This document shows, in pieces, positions 18,001 through 25,974 of a DNA stretch of 64,000 bases (the stretch's first letter is position 1; each line of letters opens with the position of its first letter). The stretch lies in NCBI RefSeq assembly GCF_900105055.1, contig NZ_FNTA01000004.1, positions 3,255,501-3,319,500 of the forward strand, given 5' to 3'. This DNA comes from Amycolatopsis lurida (GTDB taxonomy: Bacteria; Actinomycetota; Actinomycetes; Mycobacteriales; Pseudonocardiaceae). The translations under genes and the position numbers were made by a program. Under the pieces are notes generated by a model. The model was given only the letters and a program-made list of their open reading frames with translations, did no database searches and was not told the origin of the DNA.

Positions 18001-19018
18001 CGACCAGACCCTCTTCGAGGATGATCTGCTCCTCGCGGGTGACCTCGGCGTCGTCGACGATGATGACGACGTGCGGCTGGTCCGGGGCGGGCGTCGCGTT
18101 GCGGGAGAACCGCTGGCGGTCACGGAGTTCCTCGTCGAGCCACTGCTCGATCTGCGCGAGGGAGCCGGCCATCATCCGCAGCTGGCCGATACCGTCGGCG
18201 AGCGCCGGGTGCTGGGCGTGCGGCAGCCACTTCGCCCACTCCCACTCCTCTTTGGCGCGGCCCGCCGTGGCGACCGCGATGAGGACGTCGTCGGGGCTGT
18301 GGAAGGTGACCAGCTGGGCCAGCATCGCGCGGGTGAGGCCGCGGGTGAGGCCGCGATCGCCCTGCATGCTGACCGCGGCGAACCCGCGGAGGGTGATCTG
18401 GGTCGGCAGGTCCGGGACGATGGAATGCGCGCGGACGAACCGGCGCAGGGCGAGCGTCGCGATCGGCTCCAGCTCGTCGACCGGGCCGGTCTGCGGCGGC
18501 ACCAGCCGCGTCGCGAGGCGGTGCGAGCTGCGGCCGACGCGGAGGTGGAGGAAGTCCTGGTCGTTCTGGCGGCGTTCCCACATCCGGCGGCTCGCGGCCA
18601 GCGACCACAGTGTCTGCGGGTCGGGGTGTACCCATTCGAGAGCGGCGCGCTGGTCGACCATGGCCTCGCGGGCCCTGTCGCGCATCTGGCCGAGGTAACG
18701 CAGGTAGTCCTTGCGGTCCTCGTCCATCTCGGCCTTTTTGGCGCCGCCGCCCTTGCCCGCGCCGCCGGCCATCATGCCGACGGTGCTGAGCACCATCATG
18801 CCGCCCATCATCATCATCATGGGATTGCGTCCACCCGTGGTGAACATGAAGATCATCATGCCGATGGAGGCGAAGATCATCACCGCGGGCAGCAGCTTCA
18901 TGACGATGTTGCCCGGGATGGTGCGCGGCACCTCAGGCGGCGGTTCGAGATGCACCTCGCCGCCCGGCGGCCGCGGCGCCGCCAGACGCGGTGACTTCTT
19001 GAACTGCAGCGTGCTCAT
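15011..19018 (-). CDS. eccC: Type VII secretion ATPase EccC
   Basis: The motor of the ESX system at the inner membrane. The 1335-residue single chain has two N-terminal TM helices (about 40-85, separated by a Met-rich GRNPMMMMMGG loop) and three FtsK/SpoIIIE ATPase domains with Walker A lysines at about K488 (GATGSGKSEFL), K850 (GGPQSGKSTML) and K1140 (DGESGKTNLL). Walker B-like strands are LFIVCDEFSEL, FLIVDNWKAL and LFVIVDDYDL. The third domain normally binds the WXG100 C-terminal signal. ATG 19018 gives the family N-terminus. It is the first gene of a minus-strand unit continuing into the Rv3446c-like gene and divergent from eccD. Confidence 0.97.
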   Translation of the reverse strand: MSTLQFKKSPRLAAPRPPGGEVHLEPPPEVPRTIPGNIVMKLLPAVMIFASIGMMIFMFTTGGRNPMMMMMGGMMVLSTVGMMAGGAGKGGGAKKAEMDEDRKDYLRYLGQMRDRAREAMVDQRAALEWVHPDPQTLWSLAASRRMWERRQNDQDFLHLRVGRSSHRLATRLVPPQTGPVDELEPIATLALRRFVRAHSIVPDLPTQITLRGFAAVSMQGDRGLTRGLTRAMLAQLVTFHSPDDVLIAVATAGRAKEEWEWAKWLPHAQHPALADGIGQLRMMAGSLAQIEQWLDEELRDRQRFSRNATPAPDQPHVVIIVDDAEVTREEQIILEEGLVGVTLIDLSDSIGNLAARRGLRLVVEEDRLGARSAGGVEWFGRPDTLSVVEAEALARLLAPYRVGTAAQDAAEEEPLLSNPGLLELLGIPGDPMTFDVQQAWRPRPVRDRYRVPFGVGEYGQPVELDIKEAAMEGMGPHGLCIGATGSGKSEFLRTLVLGMLATHSSSTLNFVLVDFKGGATFLGLDAAPHVSAVITNLADEVTLVDRMKDALAGEMNRRQEALKNGGNFKNVWEYEKARENGADLDPLPALFIVCDEFSELLAAKPDFIDLFVAIGRLGRSLQMHMLLASQRLEEGKLRGLDSHLSYRIGLKTFSAAESRAAIGVPDAFELPSVPGGGYLKYDTSTLVRFKASYVSGPYRPAGIKAAGPVATVVRADKRPQLFVPDFVELPKEPEPQQIEAAPVEEAKSEEAVEPSELDVIVSRLIGQGPPAHEVWLPPLKEPNSLDTLLPNLNPTDDRGLSPVGFFGNGRLQVPMGIVDRPYEQRRDLLWADFSGGAGHGVIVGGPQSGKSTMLRTLIMSMALTHTPEEAQFYALDLGGGTLAGLQGLPHVGGVAVARREPDKARRIVAELTTLLTEREGRFGAMGIDSMNEFRNRKRRGEIKPEDDAFGDAFLIVDNWKALRDDFDELETSITKLATQGLSYGVHVIIAANRWADIRPAIKDMIGTRFELRLGDPSESDIDRRVAVNVPAGRPGRGLTRDKLHLLTGLPRIDGSSNPDDVAAGVADAVAKIKAAWKGRPAPQVRLLPEMVTYDEVLSIDTKRNTKLVPIGVNEEDLQPIYLDFAADSHFYAFADGESGKTNLLRQITRGITERYTTQEAVIILVDYRRTMLGFIGGDQLLGYAVSAAQLESMVKDVHGSMTRRLPGPDVTQEQLKTRSWWTGPELFVIVDDYDLVATQTSNPLKPLAEFLAQAKDVGLHIVVVRRSGGASRAMFDPILGKLREIAAPGMVMNGSRDEGNLVANVKPSQMPPGRGNLVTRKHGKQLMQVSWIQPD

Positions 19019-19515
19019 CGAAGGACCCCTCTTCAAACTCGACGATGGCGGCCACCGTTGGTGCGCGTACTGGTGCGCGAGACAACCTATCGAACGTGGC
19101 CGGCGAAATCCGGACAACGCCGAGAACGGCCCCGGCCGGGGCCGTACGCATGTCGGGAGTGTAGGGCTCCGGCTCCGCCGACGTGCGTTTAGCGGGCTAA
19201 GTGCGATCCGGCGGCCCAGAGGCCCGACGTGCGTTTAGCCCCCTAATCGCGATCCGGCGGCCCAGACGGCCCGACATGCGTTTAGCCCCCTAATCGCGAT
19301 CCGGCGGTCGTGGGCACCCGGGGGCCCAAGGCTCCGGCGCGTCGCGATTAGGGGGCTAAAGTCGACGCGCCGGCAGCCGGTCTGAGGGGGCTCGGAGGCC
19401 TTTCCGAGGTCGCCTCTCCTACTTTTGCCGGTCTTTTTCCGACAGTCGATGATGTGGGCACCCGGGTTCGGTATAGGTTCCCCCGGGAGCAGACTCTCAG
19501 GGCAGGGGGAAGGCA
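19019..19515. other. eccC/eccD divergent intergenic region
   Basis: 497 bp with no convincing gene. It must contain the divergent promoters and holds four copies of the palindromic repeat at 19181-19368. I could not assign -35/-10 boxes with confidence. Confidence 0.6.
19181..19368. repeat. Cluster of four palindromic repeats
   Basis: Copies at 19181-19213, 19227-19260, 19274-19307 (same orientation, about 46-bp period) and 19340-19368 (opposite). Cores are TTTAGCGGGCTAA, TTTAGCCCCCTAA (twice) and ATTAGGGGGCTAAA. The first three end in GCGATCCGGCGG, so the conserved unit extends past the palindrome on one side. Confidence 0.9.
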
Positions 19516-20910
19516 GTGGCAACGGGCACGACGGTATTCAGCAGGGTGACGGTGGTCGCGCCACGCACCCGGATCGACGTGGCTTTGCCGGCTGACGTCG
19601 CGGTGGCGGACCTGCTGCCCATGCTGTTGGAGATGGCGAAGGAGGCGACGCCCGACGGCGGCGCCCGCCACGGCGGCTGGGCGCTGGCGAAGCTGGGCGA
19701 CGCACCGCTCGACCCGAGCCGGACGCTCGCGTCCCTCGGCGTGGTCGACGGCGAACTGCTGCAGCTGCGCAAGCGCAACGAGAACCCGCCGCCTCCGCTT
19801 TACGACGACGTCGTCGACGCGATCGCCGAGTCGTCCCCGGACAGCTTCCGTCCGTGGACCAAGGAGACGGCACGCCGCTTCGGGCACATCGCGGGCGGCC
19901 TGTCGCTGTTCTTCGCCGCCCTCGCGCTCTTCACCAGCGGCTCTTTCTACGGCGGCAACGCGCTCGCCGCCGCGATCGCCGGCGGTGTCGGCGCGATCGC
20001 GTGCGTCGCGATCGGCGCGACGCTGGCCAAGGCCTACCAGGCCGAGGCGACCGGCGTGCTGATCGCCGCCGCGGGCGGTCTGCCGCTGGCGTTCGTCAGC
20101 GGGTTCTACATCGTGCCGGGGCTGTCCCTGTGGGCGAACCTGCTGCTCGCGAGCGCTCTCGTGATCATCGTGGCGGCGGTCTGCATCCTCGTCATCGGGC
20201 ACGGGATCACCACCTTCATCGCGGCCGCGACGACGGCCACGATCTCGGCGCTGACCTTCCTGGCCGCGACGCTCATCGACACCCCGATCGCCGGGATCGC
20301 CGCCGGCGCCACCGCGTTCTCGCTGGCCTGCATTTCGATCCTGCCGCGCGCGACGATCAAGCTCGCCGCCCTTCCGACGCCTCACGTTCCTGGCAGTGCC
20401 GAAGAGCTCAAGGAAGACTCGGGCTTCCCGGACTACCGCGCCATCGAGCGCCGCACGGCGGTCGCTCACGAGTACATGACCGGCCTGCTGACCGGCTGCG
20501 GCGCGGCCACCGCGCTGTTCGCGATCATCGCCTCGACTTCGCCGACGGTCTTCGGCCCGATCCTCGGCGTGATCGCCACGCTCGTCCTGCTCCTCAGGGC
20601 GCGCGCGTACGCGAACGGCGCGCAGGCCATCGCCCTGCTGACCACCGGCATGGTGTCCGGCGCGGGCATCCTGCTCGGCTGGATGTGGTCGGCGAGCCCG
20701 CTGAACCGTGTCCTGTTCGTGTTCGGCGCACTGCTGCTCATCGGCGCCGGCGCGCTCGTGGTCGGCGTGATCTTCCCGAACCAGCGCTTCTCGCCGCCGT
20801 TGCGGCGGACGGTGGAGATCTTCGAGGCCGTCTTCATCGCGACGGTGCTCCCGCTGGCGCTCGGCGTCATGGATCTCTACACGACGCTGCGCCACCTCAA
20901 CTTCAAGTGA
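19516..20910 (+). CDS. eccD: Type VII secretion integral membrane protein EccD
   Basis: A 464-residue protein with an N-terminal ubiquitin-like domain (about residues 1-95, FSRVTVVAPRTRIDVALP to DGELLQLRKR) and about eleven TM helices thereafter. It forms the bulk of the ESX inner-membrane pore. GTG start at 19516 with GGGGGAAGG just upstream. It is followed by the mycosin gene, which starts within or just after its stop, so the two are coupled. Confidence 0.96.
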   Translation: MATGTTVFSRVTVVAPRTRIDVALPADVAVADLLPMLLEMAKEATPDGGARHGGWALAKLGDAPLDPSRTLASLGVVDGELLQLRKRNENPPPPLYDDVVDAIAESSPDSFRPWTKETARRFGHIAGGLSLFFAALALFTSGSFYGGNALAAAIAGGVGAIACVAIGATLAKAYQAEATGVLIAAAGGLPLAFVSGFYIVPGLSLWANLLLASALVIIVAAVCILVIGHGITTFIAAATTATISALTFLAATLIDTPIAGIAAGATAFSLACISILPRATIKLAALPTPHVPGSAEELKEDSGFPDYRAIERRTAVAHEYMTGLLTGCGAATALFAIIASTSPTVFGPILGVIATLVLLLRARAYANGAQAIALLTTGMVSGAGILLGWMWSASPLNRVLFVFGALLLIGAGALVVGVIFPNQRFSPPLRRTVEIFEAVFIATVLPLALGVMDLYTTLRHLNFK

Positions 20911-20933
20911 CGACCCGATCGGATGATGTTCTG

Positions 20934-22583
20934 ATGGCCGTAGCGCGGAAGTCCAGGGGGACGCGCGTCCGCCACCTCGGCCTCGCCGGACGTACCGGAA
21001 CGGTGCTGCTGGCGGCCGGGATCGGTGTTCTCTCGCCGGCGTCGGTGGCTCTTCCCGCGTGGGCGCAGCAAAGCAGCGTCGCGCCGGACGCCGGTGGCTA
21101 CTACGCGACCCCGCCCCGGGTGGACCCGTCCAAGAAGCCGAACGACTCGGGGAAGCCGGACAAGACCTACGAGAAGAAGACCGAGTGCGTCCAGCGCAGC
21201 AAGCTCGGCGGCGACCAGGTCGACATCAAGAACCGGCCATGGGGCCAGGAGTACCTGCAGATCGAAAAGGTGCACCAGCTGATGCGCGGTGCCAAGAAGT
21301 CGGTCGGCGGGGGCATCAAGGTCGCCGTGATCGACACCGGCGTGTCCGCGCACCCGTACTTCGGGGGCCGGGTCGAATCGGGTGGCGACTACGTCGCGAC
21401 CCCCGGTGGCGGCAAGGCGCCCGGGCTCGAGGATTGCGACGGCCACGGCACCGAGGTGGCGGGCATCATCGCCGCGAACCCGCCCGACGCGAGCATCGGC
21501 TTCCGAGGGGTGGCGCCGGACGCGACGATCCTGTCGATCCGCCAGTCCAGCCAGAACTACGAGGAAGCGGAAAAGAAGGAAGAGCCGCCGCCCGCGTCCA
21601 GCTCGGCTCCGCCGCCTTCGTCGAGCAACCCGGGATCGCAGCTTCCGCCGTCCTCGCAGGGGAATGGCGCTGTCGGCGGCGCGGCGGACGGGACCGCGCC
21701 CGGCCAGGACAGGGGCGGACGGCAACAGGAACAGGGCAAGACCGCCGGTACGCTGACCACGCTCGCGCAAGCTGTGGTCCGGGCCGTCGATCAGGGTTCC
21801 AATGTCATCAACATGTCGGTCGACAACTGCCGCTCGGCCACCGGCGGCATCACCAAGGGCGAGCAGGAGCTTCAGGCGGCGGTGAACTACGCCGTCAATC
21901 GCAATGTGGTCGTCGTCGCGGCAGCGGGCAACGTCGGCGACAAGTGCCCGCAGAACGATCAACCGGATCCAAAGGCCCCCAAGACGATCGTCACTCCGCC
22001 TTGGTTCTCCGAAGACGTGTTGTCGGTCGCGGCGATCGACGAGACCGGCGGTGTCGCGGAGTTCAGCGTCCACGGGCCGTGGGTCAGTGTCGCCGCGCCG
22101 GGCACCAAGATCATCTCGCTGGACCCCGCGGAGGGGTCCAGCAGCCTGGCCAACCTGACCATCGAGGGTGGCAAGGACCCCGGCCCCATCCAGGGGACCA
22201 GCTTCGCCGCCCCGTACGTCGCCGGCGTGGCCGCGCTCGTGCGCCAGAAGTTCCCGGAGCTGACAGCGCGTGAGGTGATGAACCGGATCATGGCGACGGC
22301 GCAGCACCCTGCGGCTCCGGGCGGGCGGGACAACTTCGTCGGCTTCGGCGTCATCGACCCGATCGCGGCGCTTACGGCGATCGTGCCGGCGGAGGCGGAC
22401 AAGGCCAAACCGATCCAGCTGCCCGCGGACCTGCCGCCCGCGAACGACCGCGACCCGGCCCCGATGATCATCGCGCTCGCCGGAACGGGTGGGGGTCTGG
22501 TGGCCCTGCTCGTCACGCTGTTCGTGGTGCACTCGGTCCGCCGCAACCGGCCGACCGCCTCCTCAGGCCGCAAGACCCCGTAG
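20934..22583 (+). CDS. mycP: Mycosin, ESX subtilisin-like protease
   Basis: A membrane-anchored S8 serine protease, expected on the outer face of the membrane, that stabilises and caps the ESX pore. It has a signal peptide (about 1-47, ending ALPAWAQQ), the catalytic triad D134 (VAVIDTGVS), H171 (DGHGTEVAGI) and S423 (GTSFAAPYVAG), a low-complexity Pro/Ser insertion after residue 205 and a C-terminal TM helix with a basic tail. At 549 residues it is longer than mycobacterial MycP4, mostly because of the loop. ATG 20934 chosen; GTG 20907 overlapping the eccD stop is possible. The stop codon abuts a repeat. Confidence 0.95.
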   Translation: MAVARKSRGTRVRHLGLAGRTGTVLLAAGIGVLSPASVALPAWAQQSSVAPDAGGYYATPPRVDPSKKPNDSGKPDKTYEKKTECVQRSKLGGDQVDIKNRPWGQEYLQIEKVHQLMRGAKKSVGGGIKVAVIDTGVSAHPYFGGRVESGGDYVATPGGGKAPGLEDCDGHGTEVAGIIAANPPDASIGFRGVAPDATILSIRQSSQNYEEAEKKEEPPPASSSAPPPSSSNPGSQLPPSSQGNGAVGGAADGTAPGQDRGGRQQEQGKTAGTLTTLAQAVVRAVDQGSNVINMSVDNCRSATGGITKGEQELQAAVNYAVNRNVVVVAAAGNVGDKCPQNDQPDPKAPKTIVTPPWFSEDVLSVAAIDETGGVAEFSVHGPWVSVAAPGTKIISLDPAEGSSSLANLTIEGGKDPGPIQGTSFAAPYVAGVAALVRQKFPELTAREVMNRIMATAQHPAAPGGRDNFVGFGVIDPIAALTAIVPAEADKAKPIQLPADLPPANDRDPAPMIIALAGTGGGLVALLVTLFVVHSVRRNRPTASSGRKTP

Positions 22584-22666
22584 GACCTGCGTTTAGCGGG
22601 CTAAGTGCGATCTGACGCGGACTCGCCTCCGAGCCGCCCAGATCGCACTTAGCCCGCTAAAGTCGC
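22584..22666. repeat. Inverted pair of palindromic repeats between convergent genes
   Basis: Copies at 22584-22616 and 22641-22666 face each other; TTTAGCGGGCTAAGTGCGAT pairs with its exact complement, giving a long stem (about 25 bp) around a 24-nt loop. The pair fills the gap between the mycP stop and the next gene's stop, so it may act as a bidirectional terminator. Confidence 0.85.
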
Positions 22667-22671
22667 TCTGC

Positions 22672-23820
22672 CTACTTGGCGGGCTTGGGTTTCGGAGCGG
22701 GCTTCGCCGGCTTCTCGTCCTCACCGATCACGGGCGGGACGACCTGGCCGGGCTCACCGACCACATCGGACGGCTTCGACGCGGGCCGGGTCTTGGACTG
22801 GTGAGCCGTCTGGCCGCCCCCGCCCATGCCGCCCATCCCCATCATCGGCGCCATCCCCATCGGCATCATCGCCGAACCGGCCCCGGCGACCCCGTGCCCC
22901 TGAGCCGGAGCGGCCTGAACGGGCGCGATCTCCGGAACCAGCGCCTGCCCTTGCTCGATCAGCGGCTCGTGCGAGCCGGTCTGCCTGCCGTCGGCCGCGG
23001 ACGGCGACGTCGACTGCTCCTCGGCCGCCGCCCCGGAATCCGCCTCAGCGGGGGCCTTCTCGGGCACCGGCGCACCCTGTGCCTCGGAATCGTCGTGAAG
23101 CTTGAACTCGTCCTGCGGGTACCGGTGCGCGATCGAAATGCTCCGCGAGCCGGCATCAGGATCGTCGACGCCGTCGCAAAACCGCACGAAGCCTTCGAGG
23201 ACATTGCGCGCGGCTTCGTAGAGCGCTTTGGCCGACTCCTGCGCCTCCTCCAGCTGGGTCCGCGCACGCCGGACACCGCCGACCGGCAGCATCGCGGTCT
23301 CGGAGGTCAGTTCCGCCGTGTCGACCAGGACCTCGACGAGGTCGGTCAGGATGCGGCGGATCGACAGCACCAGTTCGTCGAGCGAGCTCGCCAGCGTGGT
23401 GAGGGCGTCTTCGACGTCGGAGCCCGCGGCGTTGATGTCCACGATGTACGCGACGAAGGCGTCAGCGTCCTTGCCGGACCACCCTGCGTCGAGACGTCCG
23501 AGGTCCTCTGACAGTTCCTTCGAGACGTTGCCCGCGGTCTTCGCCGCTTTCCGGAGCAGGTCTGCCTCGTCCTTCAAGTCCTCCCATCGCCCCACCAGCG
23601 GGGTCAGGTAGGCCTCGACCGGATCGATCAGCCCCAGATGCCCAGACAGCTCCGAAACGAAGGCGAGATGGGGCGCCGCGGACTCGATCAGCTCCTCACC
23701 GCCCGACCCCGTCGCGTTTAGCGGGCTAACCGCGATCGGGGGCGCCACGGGAGCCGCAGGGCGTGCGGCCGCCATCGGGTGCGGGATGGAATCCGTCGGG
23801 TTCTCCGATTCGGCGATCAT
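22672..23820 (-). CDS. WXG-domain T7SS substrate-like protein (382 aa)
   Basis: Residues 50-235 are a helical WXG-type domain with the turn LDAGWSGKDAD (W114). The C-terminal 150 residues are disordered, Pro/Ala/Lys-rich, with a Met/Gly stretch (MPMGMAPMMGMGGMGGGG) like that in the 819-residue protein. It lies inside the ESX-4-like locus, 5 bp downstream of the EspC-like gene, and is a probable secreted substrate. The N-terminal segment AVSPLNAT (residues 30-37) is encoded by a repeat copy at 23711-23737. Confidence 0.85.
   Translation of the reverse strand: MIAESENPTDSIPHPMAAARPAAPVAPPIAVSPLNATGSGGEELIESAAPHLAFVSELSGHLGLIDPVEAYLTPLVGRWEDLKDEADLLRKAAKTAGNVSKELSEDLGRLDAGWSGKDADAFVAYIVDINAAGSDVEDALTTLASSLDELVLSIRRILTDLVEVLVDTAELTSETAMLPVGGVRRARTQLEEAQESAKALYEAARNVLEGFVRFCDGVDDPDAGSRSISIAHRYPQDEFKLHDDSEAQGAPVPEKAPAEADSGAAAEEQSTSPSAADGRQTGSHEPLIEQGQALVPEIAPVQAAPAQGHGVAGAGSAMMPMGMAPMMGMGGMGGGGQTAHQSKTRPASKPSDVVGEPGQVVPPVIGEDEKPAKPAPKPKPAK
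23711..23737. repeat. Palindromic repeat copy inside the WXG-domain gene
   Basis: CGCGTTTAGCGGGCTAACCG followed by CGATC; core intact, read in the open frame as V-S-P-L-N-A. Confidence 0.85.
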
Positions 23821-23825
23821 GCGGT

Positions 23826-24140
23826 TCAGAGCTCCACTGCGCGCTTGATCGTCTGCGCGGCCTCGTCGTCGTGCCCGGCGTGCCGCGCGGTCACCGTGTG
23901 CAGGGCCTCCGACGCCGACCTCAGCGCGGCCGCGCCTTCCACCAGCTGCCGCCGGATGGCCTCGGCCGCACGCCCGTAGGACGCGCCGAGGCCCAGCTCC
24001 TCGCCCAGCGTGCCGTGGGACTCGACGGTGACGCCCTCACCCGTCACCTCCGCGGCCGCCAGGTCGAGTTCTCCGGCGGCCGCGTCCACCCGTTTCGCGT
24101 AGTCACCGACGACGTCGCCGTCGATCTTCAGGCCGGCCAC
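23826..24140 (-). CDS. EspC-like T7SS protein
   Basis: A small helical protein of about 104 residues of the ESX EspC type (LKIDGDVVGDYAKRVDAAAGEL at the start in part, no WXG). GTG 24140 is preferred because GGAGG lies 5 nt upstream; GTG 24155 is the longer alternative. It is encoded just upstream of the WXG-domain protein, an arrangement like EspC/EspA pairs, so the two probably form a secreted complex. Confidence 0.82.
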   Translation of the reverse strand: MAGLKIDGDVVGDYAKRVDAAAGELDLAAAEVTGEGVTVESHGTLGEELGLGASYGRAAEAIRRQLVEGAAALRSASEALHTVTARHAGHDDEAAQTIKRAVEL

Positions 24141-24207
24141 TGCACCTCCACTCACCCGATTCCGCTCGGGCGTTGAGACGCTCGCGCCGTCCGAGGGGTT
24201 CCCGTGA

Positions 24208-25818
24208 TCAGTTACCCGCCGGAGCCTGCGACTGCGTGGCGACCGAACCGGCCCTGTCGTCGATCGGCACCGTGTCGAACGTCCGGAGCACGTCCTGCGT
24301 GTTCAGCGAAGCGCCGGTGGGCAGGATCCTGACGATGGACTCGGGCGCGGGCACCCGCTTGTTCAGCCCGATCGAATCCGCCGTGACGGCGTCGGGGACG
24401 CCGTACCGGATCCCGCGATCGGAGATCAGCTGGATCGGCCCCTTGTCGAAGGTCTCCTTGCCGGTCGCCGACTGGACGACCGCGGCGAAGCCGGGCTCCA
24501 TGTAGAAGCTGTTGATCGGCGCGCCGACCGGGCCGGGGGTACCGATCTTGACGCCGGGCGCGGATCCGTCGGCGTTCCGGCCCTTCGGCAGCTTGTCGTC
24601 GACGAACACGGCCGTGTGCGCGTCCCGGGAGCCGCCTTCGCCCGCGATGGACCAGCTCAGGCAGGAGACCCGGGAGCCCTGGGTCGCGTTGAGCACCGTC
24701 GGCACGGTCTGGGGGTACGCGTCGAGCTCGACGACCTGGGAAACCCGCGTGAGGTTGCGGATCGCGGCCAGCGGCACGGACGTGACCGAGGTGCTGCCGT
24801 CATTCTTCCCGGTCTTCACGATGTCCGCGACGGCGGGCGAGATGGACTGGATGCCTTCCCTCGTAATGAGGTAGAAGTCCTTCCGCCCTTCGGCCTGCTC
24901 CGTGGAGAACACGTCGCCGACCTTCATGCCTTCGATCTCGTAGCTCGGGCTCTCGCCCTTGCCCGGGACGTCCGGGAGTTTCAGCTCCGGCACCTCGGGG
25001 ATCGCGTCCAGCAGGCCCTGCGAGATACCGCGGGGCTGATTGGGCAGCTTCAGCGCGGAACGGACGGCGTCGGCGTCAGGCTGGATCTCGGCCTTGACTG
25101 CGTTCGCGTTCCGGACGTTCGGGTCCGGCTTCTGCCGGTAGATCAGGTACTCACGGCCGTTGGCACCCTTGGCCAGCAACGCTTCGTTCTGGCCGAGCTC
25201 ACGGCTTCCGAGCTGCTTCACGCCCGCGTAGACGGTCGTCTCCGTCTTCGTGAGGTCCGGCTGAGGCACGGACGGGTCGTACATGACCTCGTCGCACACG
25301 CCCCAGTCCGGGGAGACCCGCTGAGTGTCCGTCGGCATCAGCTGCGGGCCGTTCGGAATACCCATGAGCTGGCCGCGGGGGATGTTCTTCAGCTGTTCAT
25401 CCGAGACGACTGTGGGGTTCTTCACTTCGGAGGCCTGTGCGGGCCCGGAAGGCTTGGCGCCCGCCTGCTGCGCCCCTTGTTTCGACTGCGCGATGATCAG
25501 CAGTCGCGCGGAGGCGAGGTTGAAGGTCGGGATCAATTTCTTCGGGTTCCCGGCCACGACGTAAACCGTTCCGGACTGCTCGCCGATGACGATGTTGCCC
25601 GCTTCCGGCACGGCAGGCTTCGGGCTCAGCAGGCCCCAGATGATGAAGACCAGGACGCCCAGCGCGGCCAGCACGACACCCACGATGGTCGCCCGCGTGT
25701 GCGTGCGCATCGGGTCGTGGAGCATGACGGCGTCGCGACGGACCAGCGCGGATTGCATCCGTCGCAGAACGAACTGATAAGCCTGAACTTGAGACTTAGT
25801 AGTCGGTGTTGATGGCAT
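24208..25818 (-). CDS. eccB: Type VII secretion protein EccB
   Basis: A 536-residue protein with a short cytoplasmic N-terminus carrying the conserved [21 protein letters not shown], one TM helix (about 43-65) and a large extracytoplasmic domain with the family cysteines and repeats. It forms part of the ESX membrane complex and contacts the periplasm-facing side. Divergent from eccE; downstream lies the EspC-like gene on the same strand. Confidence 0.96.
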   Translation of the reverse strand: MPSTPTTKSQVQAYQFVLRRMQSALVRRDAVMLHDPMRTHTRATIVGVVLAALGVLVFIIWGLLSPKPAVPEAGNIVIGEQSGTVYVVAGNPKKLIPTFNLASARLLIIAQSKQGAQQAGAKPSGPAQASEVKNPTVVSDEQLKNIPRGQLMGIPNGPQLMPTDTQRVSPDWGVCDEVMYDPSVPQPDLTKTETTVYAGVKQLGSRELGQNEALLAKGANGREYLIYRQKPDPNVRNANAVKAEIQPDADAVRSALKLPNQPRGISQGLLDAIPEVPELKLPDVPGKGESPSYEIEGMKVGDVFSTEQAEGRKDFYLITREGIQSISPAVADIVKTGKNDGSTSVTSVPLAAIRNLTRVSQVVELDAYPQTVPTVLNATQGSRVSCLSWSIAGEGGSRDAHTAVFVDDKLPKGRNADGSAPGVKIGTPGPVGAPINSFYMEPGFAAVVQSATGKETFDKGPIQLISDRGIRYGVPDAVTADSIGLNKRVPAPESIVRILPTGASLNTQDVLRTFDTVPIDDRAGSVATQSQAPAGN

Positions 25819-25974
25819 TCTCGACCTACAGTCCTCCCCGTCGCGGTACGGTTCCGCAGGATAGCCGTACGGGGACCGTCTGGTGTGGGGTTTCTACCAA
25901 CTCCAGCTAGTGTCAAGTTCCTCGGGACCGGCTTTCCGGGTACGCAGCAAGCACGAGGGGAAGAGAAAGCGCGG

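Noticed and set aside
17432-18994. A 520-codon plus-strand frame opposite eccC
   Set aside because: A shadow of eccC; composition skewed and no motif.
19181-19368. A CRISPR array
   Set aside because: Only four units, palindromic core, variable orientation and spacing, no cas genes.
22584-22666. Inverted repeats as ends of an insertion sequence
   Set aside because: Only 24 bp lie between them and no transposase gene is in the window.
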